A stretch of DNA of 64,000 bases from Cyanobacteria bacterium FACHB-502 (lineage in GTDB: Bacteria; Cyanobacteriota; Cyanobacteriia; Elainellales; Elainellaceae). Positions within the stretch are counted from its first letter, which is position 1; each line of letters starts with the position of its first letter. A model generated the notes under the pieces. The model did no database searches and was not told the DNA's origin. It saw nothing but the letters and a program-made list of their open reading frames with translations. A program made the translations under genes and the position numbers. Below are positions 29,064-38,692 of the stretch, one piece after another. The DNA lies in assembly GCA_014695325.1 (NCBI GenBank), contig JACJNZ010000052.1:177905-241904 (forward strand). The letters are read 5' to 3'.

Positions 29064-32000
29064 CTACGCGCTGAAATATTTTGCAGCCGGGTGGTAAGCG
29101 ACGATCGCTGTCGTAGACTGCTCTGGGTAAAGCTGTTCGCTCTCGTCCATGTGTAGACCAATTTGCTTTGCGTCCAGCAGCTCCAGCAGCATGTGCTGAT
29201 CCTGAATATTAGGACAAGCCGGGTAGCCAAAGCTGTAGCGGGAGCCGCGATATCGCTGTGCCAGAATGTCTCGAATGCTGCTAGGTTCTTCTGCACCCAA
29301 GCCCAGTTCACGACGAATGCGGGCGTGAGTCCACTCTGCCAGAGCTTCTGCCACCTGCACCGCCAACCCGTGGAAGTAAAGGTAGTCGGTGTACTGATTC
29401 GCCTCAAACAGCATTTTGGCAAATTCGGTCGCTACTTCGCCTACAGTCACAGCCTGCATCGGGAAAACGTCATATCGCGTTGCCCCTTCCTGAGGCAAGA
29501 AGAAATCGGCAATGCAGAGTCGTCGCAGCGATCGTTGACGCGGAAAGTGAAAGGTTGCAAGCGGTTCTTGCTGATCTGGACTCGTAGTACCGATCGTTGG
29601 ATCGTACAAATGCAGCGAGTTACCTTCCGCTAAGCAAGGAAAATAGCCGTAAACCACTTGGGGCTGGAGCAGGTTCTCGTCCTGAATTCGCTGCTTCCAC
29701 TGCTCCAAAATCGGATAGACCTTTGCTGCCAGGAATGCATCATACTCCTCGCGGGTCTGCTCCTTGGGCTTGCGGAACTGCCACTGTCCGGCGATCAGGG
29801 CCTGCAAGTCCAGATAGGCAAACACTTCTTCTAATGGCAAATCTTGGGGCTGAAAAATCTTTGTGCCCCAGAAAGGCGGCGTGGGGCGATCGATCGCGAC
29901 TTCCACCGCATCCGATCGGCGAGTATCAACCGCTGCGGCTTCGGTCTGGACTACCTCGCTGGAGGTTTCTGCGATCGGCCGATGTCCGTTCGTTTCAGTG
30001 ACGCTTTCTTCGTTCAAGAATCCTTTGAGGTCATCCCACTCGCTCGCCGCTTTTGCAGGCATGAGCTTATCCATAAAGTGCAAATCAGCAAAGGCGTCTT
30101 TGCCATAAATCACCCGACCGCGATAAACGTTCTGGCAATCTTCGTGAACAAACTTAGGCGTGAGTGCTGCACCGCCAAGAATGACCGGAACCGTGATCCC
30201 GCGATCGTTAAACACCTCCAGATTCTCTTTCATAAAGGCAGTGGATTTCACCAGCAGACCGCTCATCGCAATGCAGTCCGCACCGTGTTGCTGATAGGCT
30301 TCGATGATGTTCTCGACAGGCTGCTTAATGCCCAGGTTGATTACCTTATAGCCGTTGTTAGTGAGAATAATATCAACCAGGTTTTTGCCGATATCATGCA
30401 CGTCGCCCTTCACCGTAGCGATCAGGAAAACCCCTTTGTGGCTATTGCCCGATTCCTGCTTTTCCATGTGGGGTTCCAGGAAGGCGACCGCTGATTTCAT
30501 GGTTTCCGCCGATTGCAGCACAAAAGGCAACTGCATTTGACCAGAGCCAAATAAATCACCCACCACCTTCATACCATCCAGCAAAAAGGTGTTGATAATT
30601 TCCAACGGCGGGTATTTCTGCATTGCCTCCGCCAGAGCTGTTTCTAAGCCGATACGTTCGCCGTCGATAATGTGCTGCTTCAGGCGTTCTTCGATTGGCA
30701 GATTTGCCACATCACTGCGCGATCGAGTCTCTTTGGTAGAAACCCCTTCAAATAGCGTCGTCAGTTCCGTAAGCGGATCGTAAATGCAGACATCCCCTTC
30801 AAACTGCCGCTCGTCATAGATCAAATGACGGCAGACTTGCTGATAGCGATCGTCAATCTTGGCAACGGGCAAAATTTTCGCCGCGCTAATAATTGCCCCA
30901 TCCATGCCGGCCGCAACCGCCTCATGCAAAAACATCGAGTTCAGCACAATTCGCGCTGCGGGACTCAAGCCAAACGAGATATTCGACACGCCCAGTAAGA
31001 TATGTACGCCCGGCAGGTTTTGCCGAATCATCTGAATCGCTTCGATCGTCGCTTTGCCGTTTGCCCGGTCTTCCTCAATACCAGTTGAGATCGGCAACGC
31101 CAGCGGATCATAGAAAATTTCGTGGGCAGGAATGCCATACTCCAACGCGTCCCGGTACGCCCGTTGAGCGATCGCAAATTTCTTCTCAGCCGATCGCGCC
31201 ATGCCGTCTTCGTCGATCATCCCTACGACCACGCCTGCCCCGTATTCCTTGGCAAGCTCCAGCACCTTAAAAAATCGCTCGTCGCCGTCCTCGTAGTTCG
31301 TGGAGTTAAGCAGACATTTGCCGCCCGCCACTTTTAAGCCTGCCTCCATTTTTTGCCACTCGGTCGAGTCTAGCATCAGGGGCAGATTCACATTCGTCAC
31401 CAACCGGGAAACAACTTCCCGCATATCGTGCACCCCGTCGCGTCCCACATAGTCCACGTTCACATCCAGGACGTGCGCTCCTTCTTTCACCTGCGATCGT
31501 GCGAGTGAAACCAATCCATCCCAGTCTTCCGCGTTGAGCAGATCTCGGCATTTCTTCGAGCCGCTGGCGTTGAGCCGTTCGCCGATAATGAGAAACGAAT
31601 TGTCCTGGTCATAAGGCTGGGTGGAATAAATCGAAGCCGCTGCCGGAATATAGTCCAACGCGGGACGCGGATCGGTTTCTGCGGTTTGCACGAGTCCTCG
31701 AACCGATCGCGCTTTGGGCTTCAGGGTCGCCGCAATTTCAGCGAGCTGCTGGATGTGTTCAGGTTTTGTGCCGCAGCAGCCGCCAATCACCTGCACGCCC
31801 AGATCTTCGACAAAGCGAGTCAGAGCCAGCCGCAGTTCCATTGGGGTTAGCTTGTAGTGGGCGTGTCCACCGACGTTTTCGGGAATGCCTGCGTTGGGAA
31901 TACAGGAAATCACAAACGGCGAATGCTGCGACAAATACTTGATATGCTCTGCCATGCGATCCGGTCCAGTCGCGCAGTTCAGCCCCAGAATATCGATCGG

Positions 32001-32696
32001 GTAAGGCTCCAGAATCGACAGCATCGCCGCCACATCCGACCCGACCAGCATTGTGCCTGTGGTTTCCACTGTCACCGACACCATCAGCGGACGACGACTG
32101 CCCTTTTTCGCAAAAATTTCCTCGATGCCATTCAGTGCAGCTTTGATCTGCAGCACATCCTGACAAGTTTCCACAATAAACAAATCGACTCCACCGTCAT
32201 ATAGCCCCTCTGCCTGCTCTGCAAAAGAAGCCTTCATCGTGTCGTAGTCGATGTGTCCCAGCGTCGGCAGTTTGGTTGTGGGTCCGATCGATCCCGCCAC
32301 AAATCGCGGCTTTTCGGGAGTCGAAAATTCTGCTGCACACTGTTTGGCAAGCTGAGCCGCTTTCAGATTCATCTCATGCGCCCGGTCTGCCAAATCGTAC
32401 TCTGCCAGGACGATCGAGGTTGCACCAAAGGTATCGGTTTCGATCACGTCTGCCCCGGCTGCCAGAAAATCGCGATGCACCTTTGCCACCGCTTCTGGTT
32501 TGGTCAGAATCAGATACTCGTTGCATCCTTCGTAAGCAGCCCCGCCGAAGTCCTCTGCGGTCAGGTTTTGCACCTGAAGATTGGTTCCCATCGCGCCATC
32601 AAACACGATAATCGGGCGATCGGGACTGTGGAGCCGTGCAAGGAAGGGATGGATCGTAGACTGAGCAGAGGTAGACTGAGCAGAGATTGTAACCAT
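29064..32696 (-). CDS. metH: Cobalamin-dependent methionine synthase
   Basis: MetH transfers a methyl group from methyltetrahydrofolate to homocysteine through cobalamin. From the ATG at 32696 the protein has 1210 residues with all four modules. These are the homocysteine/zinc domain ([11 protein letters not shown] and [11 protein letters not shown] near 245-320), the pterin-binding domain ([11 protein letters not shown] near 380), the B12 domain with the base-off motif [15 protein letters not shown] (near 770) and the C-terminal reactivation domain ([12 protein letters not shown] near 1140). An open frame continues 45 codons upstream but is not family sequence. No cobalamin riboswitch is visible upstream. 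Confidence 0.97.
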   Translation of the reverse strand: MVTISAQSTSAQSTIHPFLARLHSPDRPIIVFDGAMGTNLQVQNLTAEDFGGAAYEGCNEYLILTKPEAVAKVHRDFLAAGADVIETDTFGATSIVLAEYDLADRAHEMNLKAAQLAKQCAAEFSTPEKPRFVAGSIGPTTKLPTLGHIDYDTMKASFAEQAEGLYDGGVDLFIVETCQDVLQIKAALNGIEEIFAKKGSRRPLMVSVTVETTGTMLVGSDVAAMLSILEPYPIDILGLNCATGPDRMAEHIKYLSQHSPFVISCIPNAGIPENVGGHAHYKLTPMELRLALTRFVEDLGVQVIGGCCGTKPEHIQQLAEIAATLKPKARSVRGLVQTAETDPRPALDYIPAAASIYSTQPYDQDNSFLIIGERLNASGSKKCRDLLNAEDWDGLVSLARSQVKEGAHVLDVNVDYVGRDGVHDMREVVSRLVTNVNLPLMLDSTEWQKMEAGLKVAGGKCLLNSTNYEDGDERFFKVLELAKEYGAGVVVGMIDEDGMARSAEKKFAIAQRAYRDALEYGIPAHEIFYDPLALPISTGIEEDRANGKATIEAIQMIRQNLPGVHILLGVSNISFGLSPAARIVLNSMFLHEAVAAGMDGAIISAAKILPVAKIDDRYQQVCRHLIYDERQFEGDVCIYDPLTELTTLFEGVSTKETRSRSDVANLPIEERLKQHIIDGERIGLETALAEAMQKYPPLEIINTFLLDGMKVVGDLFGSGQMQLPFVLQSAETMKSAVAFLEPHMEKQESGNSHKGVFLIATVKGDVHDIGKNLVDIILTNNGYKVINLGIKQPVENIIEAYQQHGADCIAMSGLLVKSTAFMKENLEVFNDRGITVPVILGGAALTPKFVHEDCQNVYRGRVIYGKDAFADLHFMDKLMPAKAASEWDDLKGFLNEESVTETNGHRPIAETSSEVVQTEAAAVDTRRSDAVEVAIDRPTPPFWGTKIFQPQDLPLEEVFAYLDLQALIAGQWQFRKPKEQTREEYDAFLAAKVYPILEQWKQRIQDENLLQPQVVYGYFPCLAEGNSLHLYDPTIGTTSPDQQEPLATFHFPRQRSLRRLCIADFFLPQEGATRYDVFPMQAVTVGEVATEFAKMLFEANQYTDYLYFHGLAVQVAEALAEWTHARIRRELGLGAEEPSSIRDILAQRYRGSRYSFGYPACPNIQDQHMLLELLDAKQIGLHMDESEQLYPEQSTTAIVAYHPAAKYFSA

Positions 32697-32865
32697 GTCT
32701 AGCAGGAGTACGGTATCTACTAGATTATCAATCTCTTCCCGTTCTGCAAATTTGACCTGCAGGCTGGGGGAGCGTATCGAGCAATTTCTTTCTGCTCTAT
32801 GCTGTGCTGGGCGGGGATTCAACCCACCCAAGCCAAGTTTCCTGGCAAGCTAGACGTAGCCAACG

Positions 32866-32905
32866 AAAAAGAGAGGACGCTGGCATTAAACCAGATATCC
32901 TCCCT
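32866..32905 (-). terminator. Terminator of the first peptidoglycan-binding mini-gene
   Basis: On the minus strand: GGGAGGATATCTGG, a TTTAAT loop, GCCAGCGTCCTCTC and TTTTTCG. It is 44 bp past the stop of the 85-residue gene and also insulates metH. Confidence 0.85.
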
Positions 32906-32948
32906 GTTGATGTGTGATGAGATGAGTAATTAGAGAGCGAATTCGTGC

Positions 32949-33206
32949 TTAGGGACGCTGGGTGCCTGCCGGATAGGTCAGCTTATCCCACGTTGCAGAT
33001 CCAACAATTCCGTCTTTAACAGCTACGTTCTGATCCTTCTGAAATTGCACAACAGCCGCCTGAGTTTTAGCTCCAAATTGTCCATCGACTGCGCCGACGA
33101 TCGAGGGATATCCATACAGAACGAGAAGACGCTGAAGTAGAGCAACGGCGGGACCGCGCGAGCCGTTTTGTAGCGTGGGAAGTTGTGCCGTTACGCTTTG
33201 AACCAT
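32949..33206 (-). CDS. Peptidoglycan-binding-domain mini-protein (copy 1)
   Basis: An 85-residue protein that is essentially one PG_binding_1 domain: LPTLQNGSRGPAVALLQRLL, then DGQFGAKTQAAVVQFQKDQN and ATWDKLTYP. It has no signal peptide or catalytic domain. It has an AGGAGA site before the ATG. It is about 85% identical to the 85-residue neighbour at 33573-33830, and each copy has its own terminator of similar sequence, so the pair arose by tandem duplication. Confidence 0.9.
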   Translation of the reverse strand: MVQSVTAQLPTLQNGSRGPAVALLQRLLVLYGYPSIVGAVDGQFGAKTQAAVVQFQKDQNVAVKDGIVGSATWDKLTYPAGTQRP

Positions 33207-33461
33207 GAGAAGTCTCCTTTCACAAAAGTGGTAATTCAGTAGTCGAAATGAGTCTGTTTTGTATCGGTTTGATGCATCAACCTGAAGATAGATACAAACT
33301 CAAACTCGCTCTTCCCGGAATTTCACTGATGCATTTTTTGATTTTCTATTTTCTTTACATTTCATTAGAATGAATTCGCTTTTTAAGAAGAAGTTTTTGC
33401 GATCGATCGCGCTATAGGCTACTTCTTAGTAACAGAAATATTCATCAAAAAAACAACAAAC

Positions 33462-33503
33462 AAAAAGAGAGAATATCGGCATAAAAACCAGATACTCTCC
33501 CTC
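33462..33503 (-). terminator. Terminator of the second peptidoglycan-binding mini-gene
   Basis: On the minus strand: GAGGGAGAGTATCTGG, TTTTTAT, GCCGATATTCTCTC and TTTTTG. It resembles the terminator at 32866-32905 in both arms. Confidence 0.85.
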
Positions 33504-33572
33504 TTGATTCGCTAATGAAATGAGTGATCAGGGAACAACCCTATTGGTCTGAATCTATCTAAATTTATTTAC

Positions 33573-33830
33573 CTATGGACGCTGAGTGCCTGCGGGGTAG
33601 GTCAACTTGTCCCACGTTGCTGGTCCAACGATTCCGTCTTTAACGGCTACGTTCTGATCCTTCTGAAATTGCACAACTGCCGCCTGAACTTTGGCTCCAA
33701 ATTGTCCGTCTACTTTGCCGACGAGCGAAGTATATCCATACAGAACGAGAAGACGCTGAAGCAAGGCAACGACGGGACCAGAAGAGCCGTTTTTCAGGGT
33801 AGGAAGCTGTGATGAAGCACTCTGAACCAT
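33573..33830 (-). CDS. Peptidoglycan-binding-domain mini-protein (copy 2)
   Basis: This 85-residue paralogue of the gene at 32949-33206 has a single PG_binding_1 domain (SGPVVALLQRLLVLYGYTS, VDGQFGAKVQAAVVQFQKDQN). AAGGAA lies before the ATG. The two proteins differ at about a dozen positions, mostly near the N-terminus and around residues 35-50. A cytoplasmic domain without catalytic partner is odd; it may be released by lysis or exported by an unrecognised route. Confidence 0.9.
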   Translation of the reverse strand: MVQSASSQLPTLKNGSSGPVVALLQRLLVLYGYTSLVGKVDGQFGAKVQAAVVQFQKDQNVAVKDGIVGPATWDKLTYPAGTQRP

Positions 33831-34081
33831 GAGAATTTCCTTCGTGAAGATATTGATTGATTGGAATGACCCTAGTTTGTAGAGGCTTTTTTACCAATCT
33901 GAAGAGGGATACAAACTCAAATCTATCCTTTCCCGAATTCTACTGATTAATTGATTCGATTTAATTCATCTTCTTCCTACTTTCTATTCTTAATAGGGAA
34001 AGCAGGAGGGAAATCTTAAGAGGGAAATCAATAGTCAAATCGCTGAGAAGGAGGCTAACTCATGGCTCAAACAATAAATCT

Positions 34082-34864
34082 TTACTGAGAAGCCCGATGC
34101 GACCACCGAACACCCATTAGTACCAACAGCCCGATCGCCAGAACGATCGCCGTCACTGAAACCGAAGCAAACGCTGCCTGCCGAACTGCCACTGCCACCA
34201 GTGCCCACACAATCACCCCCGGAAAGGAGAAATCTCGGCGCGTCAGTAAAACCCAGCCTGCCAGCCCTGCCGCCACGATCGCCAGCCCGATCGCCCACAC
34301 CTCCGATGCAACGCCGCCCCCGTTCCAGCCCGAAGCATCAAGCGCGGAAGCGACATTCACGATCGTCGCCACACTAATCCAGCCCAGGTAAATTCCAAAG
34401 GGCAGGTGAGCCGACCATTTCTCCTGTCGTGATACGGGACGCAGTCCCACCCCTAGCCAGCGATAGCTTGCAATCAGGGGAATCAGAATCGCCAGCATCG
34501 CTATCACCGACAGCCAGAACTGCCCCCCCAAAAACAGGTAAACCCAGATTGCCTGTGCCACACAAGCCACAATCAGCGCATAGTCTACACGCCGCAACAC
34601 CGGATTTTGCCGCTGATCTGACCGAAGCTGATAAAAGCCAAAGGCAATTAGCCCCAGGTAAATCAAACCCCAGATGGCAAAGGCATAGTTGGCAGGCAAA
34701 ATTCGCAGATCGGCGAACTGAGTATTCGCGACCTCACCAATCGTTTGTCCGGCAGGCGGAATGATATTTGAAAGCGCATTGACCCCGATCGAGCCAAAAA
34801 TCGCTGCAACGGTCAGAATTTGGCGCAGGCGATCGGAGGACGAGTGAGAAGTAGAGGAATTCAT
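34082..34864 (-). CDS. TspO/MBR-related multi-helix membrane protein
   Basis: A 260-residue protein with about seven to eight hydrophobic helices and few charged residues, of the kind annotated in cyanobacteria as tryptophan-rich sensory protein-related. Helix-loop features are ILPANYAFAIWGLIYLGLIA near 55-74 and HLPFGIYLGWISVATIVNVASAL near 150-172. It is longer than classical five-helix TspO (about 160 residues). Ligand and role are unknown. Confidence 0.75.
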   Translation of the reverse strand: MNSSTSHSSSDRLRQILTVAAIFGSIGVNALSNIIPPAGQTIGEVANTQFADLRILPANYAFAIWGLIYLGLIAFGFYQLRSDQRQNPVLRRVDYALIVACVAQAIWVYLFLGGQFWLSVIAMLAILIPLIASYRWLGVGLRPVSRQEKWSAHLPFGIYLGWISVATIVNVASALDASGWNGGGVASEVWAIGLAIVAAGLAGWVLLTRRDFSFPGVIVWALVAVAVRQAAFASVSVTAIVLAIGLLVLMGVRWSHRASQ

Positions 34865-35001
34865 AGAACGGCAGACCTTCCCGCAAGAACCGTAATACGT
34901 CTTATCGTAGGAGTTCTTTCAGGAAGGACGGCTCTATCAGCATTCAGACATTCCTCGGACTTGCTGTACTTCATCAAGCGGATTCTGAGAAGAGGCAGAT
35001 C

Positions 35002-35427
35002 CTACCGCTTGAATAGGCCTGTAATTCGATTCGTCACTTGAGCCAGAGCAGACTGAATTCCCCCAGCAACGCTCGACTGAGACTTCTGAGCGACCTGAAT
35101 CGGCTCATCCTTAAACGCCTTCAGCCGATAGCCATACTCAAGCTGATCCCGATTTTTCTTCAGCACCGGATACAGCCGAAAAGCTCCCTGAACTAGCTCT
35201 TCCTGGTTAGCAAACACTGCCTGGTCGATCTGGCTGGAACGCTTTACCGAAATGACTCCCACCGGATACCAGTTTTTCTTGCCCTCAATCCGAATGTAAA
35301 TCTCATACTCTGGCAGTCCGTCCTCCTTCATTTTGTCGTATTGCTGCGCGGCTGCGGTGCGTTGAGCCGATCGCTTTGAGACTTTGGGCTGGGGTTTAGG
35401 AGTTCCAAATCCGAGATTGCTAGCCAT
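35002..35427 (-). CDS. HHL1-like protein
   Basis: A 141-residue protein with the conserved core GLPEYEIYIRIEGKKNWYPVGVISVKRSSQIDQAVF, seen in the plant thylakoid protein HHL1 (involved in repair of photosystem II under strong light) and its cyanobacterial relatives. The first 25 residues are basic (KPQPKVSKRSAQR). Unlike the plant protein no long membrane helix is evident. The photoprotection role is inferred from the family. Confidence 0.8.
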   Translation of the reverse strand: MASNLGFGTPKPQPKVSKRSAQRTAAAQQYDKMKEDGLPEYEIYIRIEGKKNWYPVGVISVKRSSQIDQAVFANQEELVQGAFRLYPVLKKNRDQLEYGYRLKAFKDEPIQVAQKSQSSVAGGIQSALAQVTNRITGLFKR

Positions 35428-35738
35428 AGAGTTTTGATTGCAACGCTTAATCAGTAAAAGAAGAACTATGAAAAACGAACCGTGAAAGAAAAACAGAAAG
35501 CGATCCGAGTAAAACCGATCGGAGATTAATAAAAGTTTACAGCTTTTCTCAGGATCCTTGGTCGAGTTATCTCAACCTGATGCAGATTACTTCCTTCTCC
35601 GGTGATTCCAGAACAGTCAACTCTAAATCCCCCGGCACTCAGGGTTCTAAAACGGTGAGCCGCCTGTGCTTTAGAGATTTTTCGATCGCTTCGTTGCAGT
35701 GAACTCCGTTTTGCCATAGGATAGAAAAAGTATGACTA

Positions 35739-35814
<76 letters not shown>

Positions 35815-35916
35815 ACTCAAATCGGTTGCGCAGCTTGATTCTGTAAAGGATGAGCTGTCAACCGAGTTTTTGTATGCTGATTTCTTGATTCGCTTTCTGG
35901 AAAGGTGGTTGGGTAG

Positions 35917-35948
35917 GATTTGAGGTGCTGCATTGCCCCCTAAATCCC
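35917..35948 (+). repeat. Dispersed repeat, copy 4 (5' part)
   Basis: ATTTGAGGTGCTGCATTGCC then CCCTAAATCCCC. The leading GAGGTGC.GCAT.GCCCCC is shared with the copies at 41260 and 57179. The repeat runs into the 3' end of the next minus-strand gene. Confidence 0.6.
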
Positions 35949-36497
35949 CGTCGCTTTAGCAGAATCCAGTTCAGCCAGGCTTTTGGGTGATCCCAAGAAA
36001 GTAGGCGTAATGCCGCCTTTGCACCGCCACAAACGATGTGAAGCCGTTTCTCCATCAGGATGATGCGAAGCTGTTTCCTCGGCGCGGCGATCGGGCAGGA
36101 GTTCGATCGTCATTTGCTGAATTGCCTCGAGCGGCAGCAGAAAGTTTTCAGCATCCAGATTGAAGCAGAGACTCGAAACGCGATCGGCTTCTGCCAGTCC
36201 GCCACCCCAGATCCACATCAGGCAGTAGGTCACAGAAATAATCATCACCGGACTCTCGAAACCAGGCGTATAGAAATCGCTTTGTTCTGCCCATCGCTGC
36301 GCCCGCTCTGCATCGGTAAAGGCTGGCAGAAGGGAAGTGCCGTCACTCAGTTCCAGAATTAAAGGCTGCTCGACAGTCTCAGGATCGTGCAGAAAGCACC
36401 AGGTTTCTAGCGCGAACAGCTCGAAAAAAAGCTCGTTGACTGCTGCCTCAACCTGAGTTGATCGCGCCTGCCGCGCCAGTGCATCAAAGTTTGCCAA
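35940..36497 (-). CDS. SseB-like hypothetical protein with repeat-derived C-terminus
   Basis: A 185-residue protein. The first ~150 residues look coherent: a helical N-terminus, then LELSDGTSLLPAFTDAERAQRWAEQ, which resembles SseB-type (enhanced serine sensitivity) domains, and LLPLEAIQQMTIELLPD. The last ~30 residues (CKGGITPTFLGSPKSL...) run into the dispersed repeat and look unrelated, so the original 3' end may have been replaced. The start is TTG. The function is unknown. Confidence 0.6.
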   Translation of the reverse strand: MANFDALARQARSTQVEAAVNELFFELFALETWCFLHDPETVEQPLILELSDGTSLLPAFTDAERAQRWAEQSDFYTPGFESPVMIISVTYCLMWIWGGGLAEADRVSSLCFNLDAENFLLPLEAIQQMTIELLPDRRAEETASHHPDGETASHRLWRCKGGITPTFLGSPKSLAELDSAKATGI

Positions 36498-36708
36498 TTT
36501 GCCGCCCTGTGAACGTTAATTCTTTTCGTTCTTCTATAGCCTATCGAGCGAGAAGCAGGTTGGTAAAAATTCCTCACTTGTCAATCCCGTTTAAGCGATC
36601 GACGGGCTATTCTAAGGAAGGAGTTTGCTGGGTTGACGCAACTTCAGGTTTCGATTCAGATCCCTGCTCCAATTGCCCTATTAATCGTTGATCGAACGCT
36701 CTACAGCT

Positions 36709-37230
36709 ATGCCCAGATCTCAACGCAACGATAACTTTATTGATAAAACCTTTACCGTCATGGCAGACATGATCCTCAAAATGCTGCCAGCAAACCAGAA
36801 GGCAAAAGAAGCATTTGTTTATTACCGGGATGGAATGTCTGCCCAGGCAGATGGTGAGTATGCGGAAGCGTTATCCAACTACGAAGAGGCACTCAGACTC
36901 GAAGAAGACCCCTACGATCGCAGCTTTGTTCTTTACAACATGGGCTTGATCTACGCCAGCAACGGTGATCATCAGCGTGCCCTGGAACTTTACGAAGAAG
37001 CTCTCGAACTCACCCCCAAAATGCCCCAGGCGTTAAACAACGTTGCGGTGATTTATCACTATCTGGGCGAACAGGCGCAGGAAGCAGGACAAGCGGACGA
37101 AGCCGACAAATACTTCGACCAGGCAGCCGAATACTGGCAGCGGGCAATTCGCGTTGCGCCCAACAACTACATCGAAGCGCAGAACTGGCTAAAAACCACT
37201 GGACGTTCCAAAATCGATGTATTCTTTTAG
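36709..37230 (+). CDS. ycf3: Photosystem I assembly protein Ycf3
   Basis: Ycf3 is a TPR chaperone for assembly of photosystem I on the thylakoid membrane. The 173-residue protein starts [20 protein letters not shown] (ATG 36709; an upstream ATG at 36688 adds 7 residues) and has three TPR units around residues 35-68, 72-105 and 120-153, with [20 protein letters not shown] and [14 protein letters not shown]. The C-terminal GRSKIDVFF is typical. gatC follows after 43 bp. Confidence 0.96.
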   Translation: MPRSQRNDNFIDKTFTVMADMILKMLPANQKAKEAFVYYRDGMSAQADGEYAEALSNYEEALRLEEDPYDRSFVLYNMGLIYASNGDHQRALELYEEALELTPKMPQALNNVAVIYHYLGEQAQEAGQADEADKYFDQAAEYWQRAIRVAPNNYIEAQNWLKTTGRSKIDVFF

Positions 37231-37273
37231 GTCTGACCTTTCTGTTTCCCGAATCACGTTCAAAGAGTGACCT

Positions 37274-37582
37274 ATGCTGATCGATCGCGACCAGGTTCGT
37301 AAAGTTGCCCATCTTGCCCGTTTGGAACTTACGGAAGCCGAAGAGGAACAGTTCACAACGCAGCTCAGCAGCATTCTGGAATATTTCCAGCAGTTGAGCG
37401 AGCTGGATACGGATACCGTCGAGCCAACCACCCGGGCGATCGATGTCAGCAATGTGACACGCATCGATCAGCTTCAGCCTTATCCTGAGCGCGAGTTGAT
37501 TATGGAGAACGCGCCGGAGCGAGAAGACTCGATGCAGGGGGAATTCTTCAAAGTGCCGCAAATTATGGGCGGCGGCGAGTAG
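37274..37582 (+). CDS. gatC: Asp-tRNA(Asn)/Glu-tRNA(Gln) amidotransferase subunit C
   Basis: GatC is the small structural subunit of the GatCAB transamidase, which makes Gln-tRNA(Gln) in organisms lacking GlnRS. The 102-residue protein has [36 protein letters not shown] and the C-terminal [12 protein letters not shown]. gatA and gatB are not in the window. Confidence 0.95.
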   Translation: MLIDRDQVRKVAHLARLELTEAEEEQFTTQLSSILEYFQQLSELDTDTVEPTTRAIDVSNVTRIDQLQPYPERELIMENAPEREDSMQGEFFKVPQIMGGGE

Positions 37583-37599
37583 TCCGCGAAATCGATCGC

Positions 37600-38379
37600 T
37601 TAAAATTCTCGTCGCGAGAAGATGAAAGTGGCGATCGTTAATAAAACAATTGTGTAGAGCAGTCCATAGGCAAGGTGGGCTGCTAATTCGTTTGCAGGCG
37701 GCAGAGCAGCGATGCCATAAACTGCGTCATTTTTTAGATTGAGCCGCGACAGATCTGGCAGGGCGAGATATAGCCCATTAATGATGCGGCGCAGATTTGG
37801 GTCGGTGGAAATTGTGCCCAGCGTCACGAGATCGCGACTAAAGTGACCCATCAGGTAAACGGCGATCGTCAGCAGCGTTGCCAGCAGCGAACTGGTGAAG
37901 ACTCCGAAGAGAATGGCGGCGGCGGCAATTAGCGATAGCTCTAGAAACTGAAACAGCCCAGACAGCAGCAAACTCTCGATCGGAACCGAAATTCGCAAAA
38001 GCATCAGCGTCACCAGATAGATCGCCATCATTGCGATTACTAGAACTGCCAGCACCGCCGAAATTCCCCAGTGCTTACCGACGATAAATTCGGCGCGACT
38101 AATTGGCTTAGCAACCATTACAAAAACGGTGCGCTTTTCGATTTCTTTGTTGACCAATCCAGTACCGACAAAGATGGCAATCAGCAATCCCAGCAGACCG
38201 ATCGCCGCTAGCCCAATATCGGGAATGATTTTATTTTCCGTGCTAGCAGCCACCGCAGGAACCAACAGCGTTACAGCAGCCATCGCTACCGCAAAAAAGG
38301 CAATCAGGTAAAGCACCCGATCGCGAATTACTTCTCGAAAGACATTGGCGGCAATCACCAGAGTGCGGCTGGGGTTCAT
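37600..38379 (-). CDS. ABC-2 type permease
   Basis: A 259-residue permease with six hydrophobic helices and the NosY/GldF-like pattern RDRVLYLIAFFAVAMAAVTLL, TGLVNKEIEKRTVFVMVAKPISRAEFIVGK (the conserved cytoplasmic loop, about 75-105) and later helices. It would pair with an ATPase such as that at 5268-6263, but no ATPase adjoins it. The substrate is unknown. It is convergent with gatC (17-bp gap). Confidence 0.88.
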   Translation of the reverse strand: MNPSRTLVIAANVFREVIRDRVLYLIAFFAVAMAAVTLLVPAVAASTENKIIPDIGLAAIGLLGLLIAIFVGTGLVNKEIEKRTVFVMVAKPISRAEFIVGKHWGISAVLAVLVIAMMAIYLVTLMLLRISVPIESLLLSGLFQFLELSLIAAAAILFGVFTSSLLATLLTIAVYLMGHFSRDLVTLGTISTDPNLRRIINGLYLALPDLSRLNLKNDAVYGIAALPPANELAAHLAYGLLYTIVLLTIATFIFSRREF

Positions 38380-38692
38380 AAAAATCTCGCTGGAAAAAGC
38401 AGACTCAGAAGACAGAGTTGAGGATGAGAGCAGGTCGGTAAACCTGTTTCCTCTGCGATTATTCCCTAAATTAGGACGGATTGAGTACGGCTATGTACAA
38501 ACCTTCTTACAGGGACATGATGGTTTGCTGGGCTACGGTGGGCTTTCTAAGGGGATGAACCTTCAAAGCTGCTGCTTCTGAAAGCCCGGATTTCTTGCAA
38601 GCCCAAATTGCGCGGATGGTATGAGCCGCTTCGATTAGCCCCTGAACAAGACAAAGTTTAACTAGACTGATACGTGGGTGTTCGTCCTTGTC
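38380..38692. other. Intergenic region of 313 bp
   Basis: A divergent region between the permease and the GGDEF gene. A minus-strand frame overlapping it carries no recognised protein. No terminator or operator is supported. Confidence 0.4.

Noticed and set aside
29844..30494. 216-codon + strand frame
   Set aside because: Antisense to metH, no family features.
32776..32842. tRNA T-arm-like hairpin upstream of metH (GTGGG-TTGAATC-CCCGC)
   Set aside because: The conserved C of the T-loop is absent and there is no acceptor, D-arm or anticodon arm. No cobalamin or SAM riboswitch core is visible either.
35526..35717. 63-codon minus-strand frame just before tRNA-Pro
   Set aside because: No ribosome site, no recognisable family, basic low-complexity composition; probably chance.
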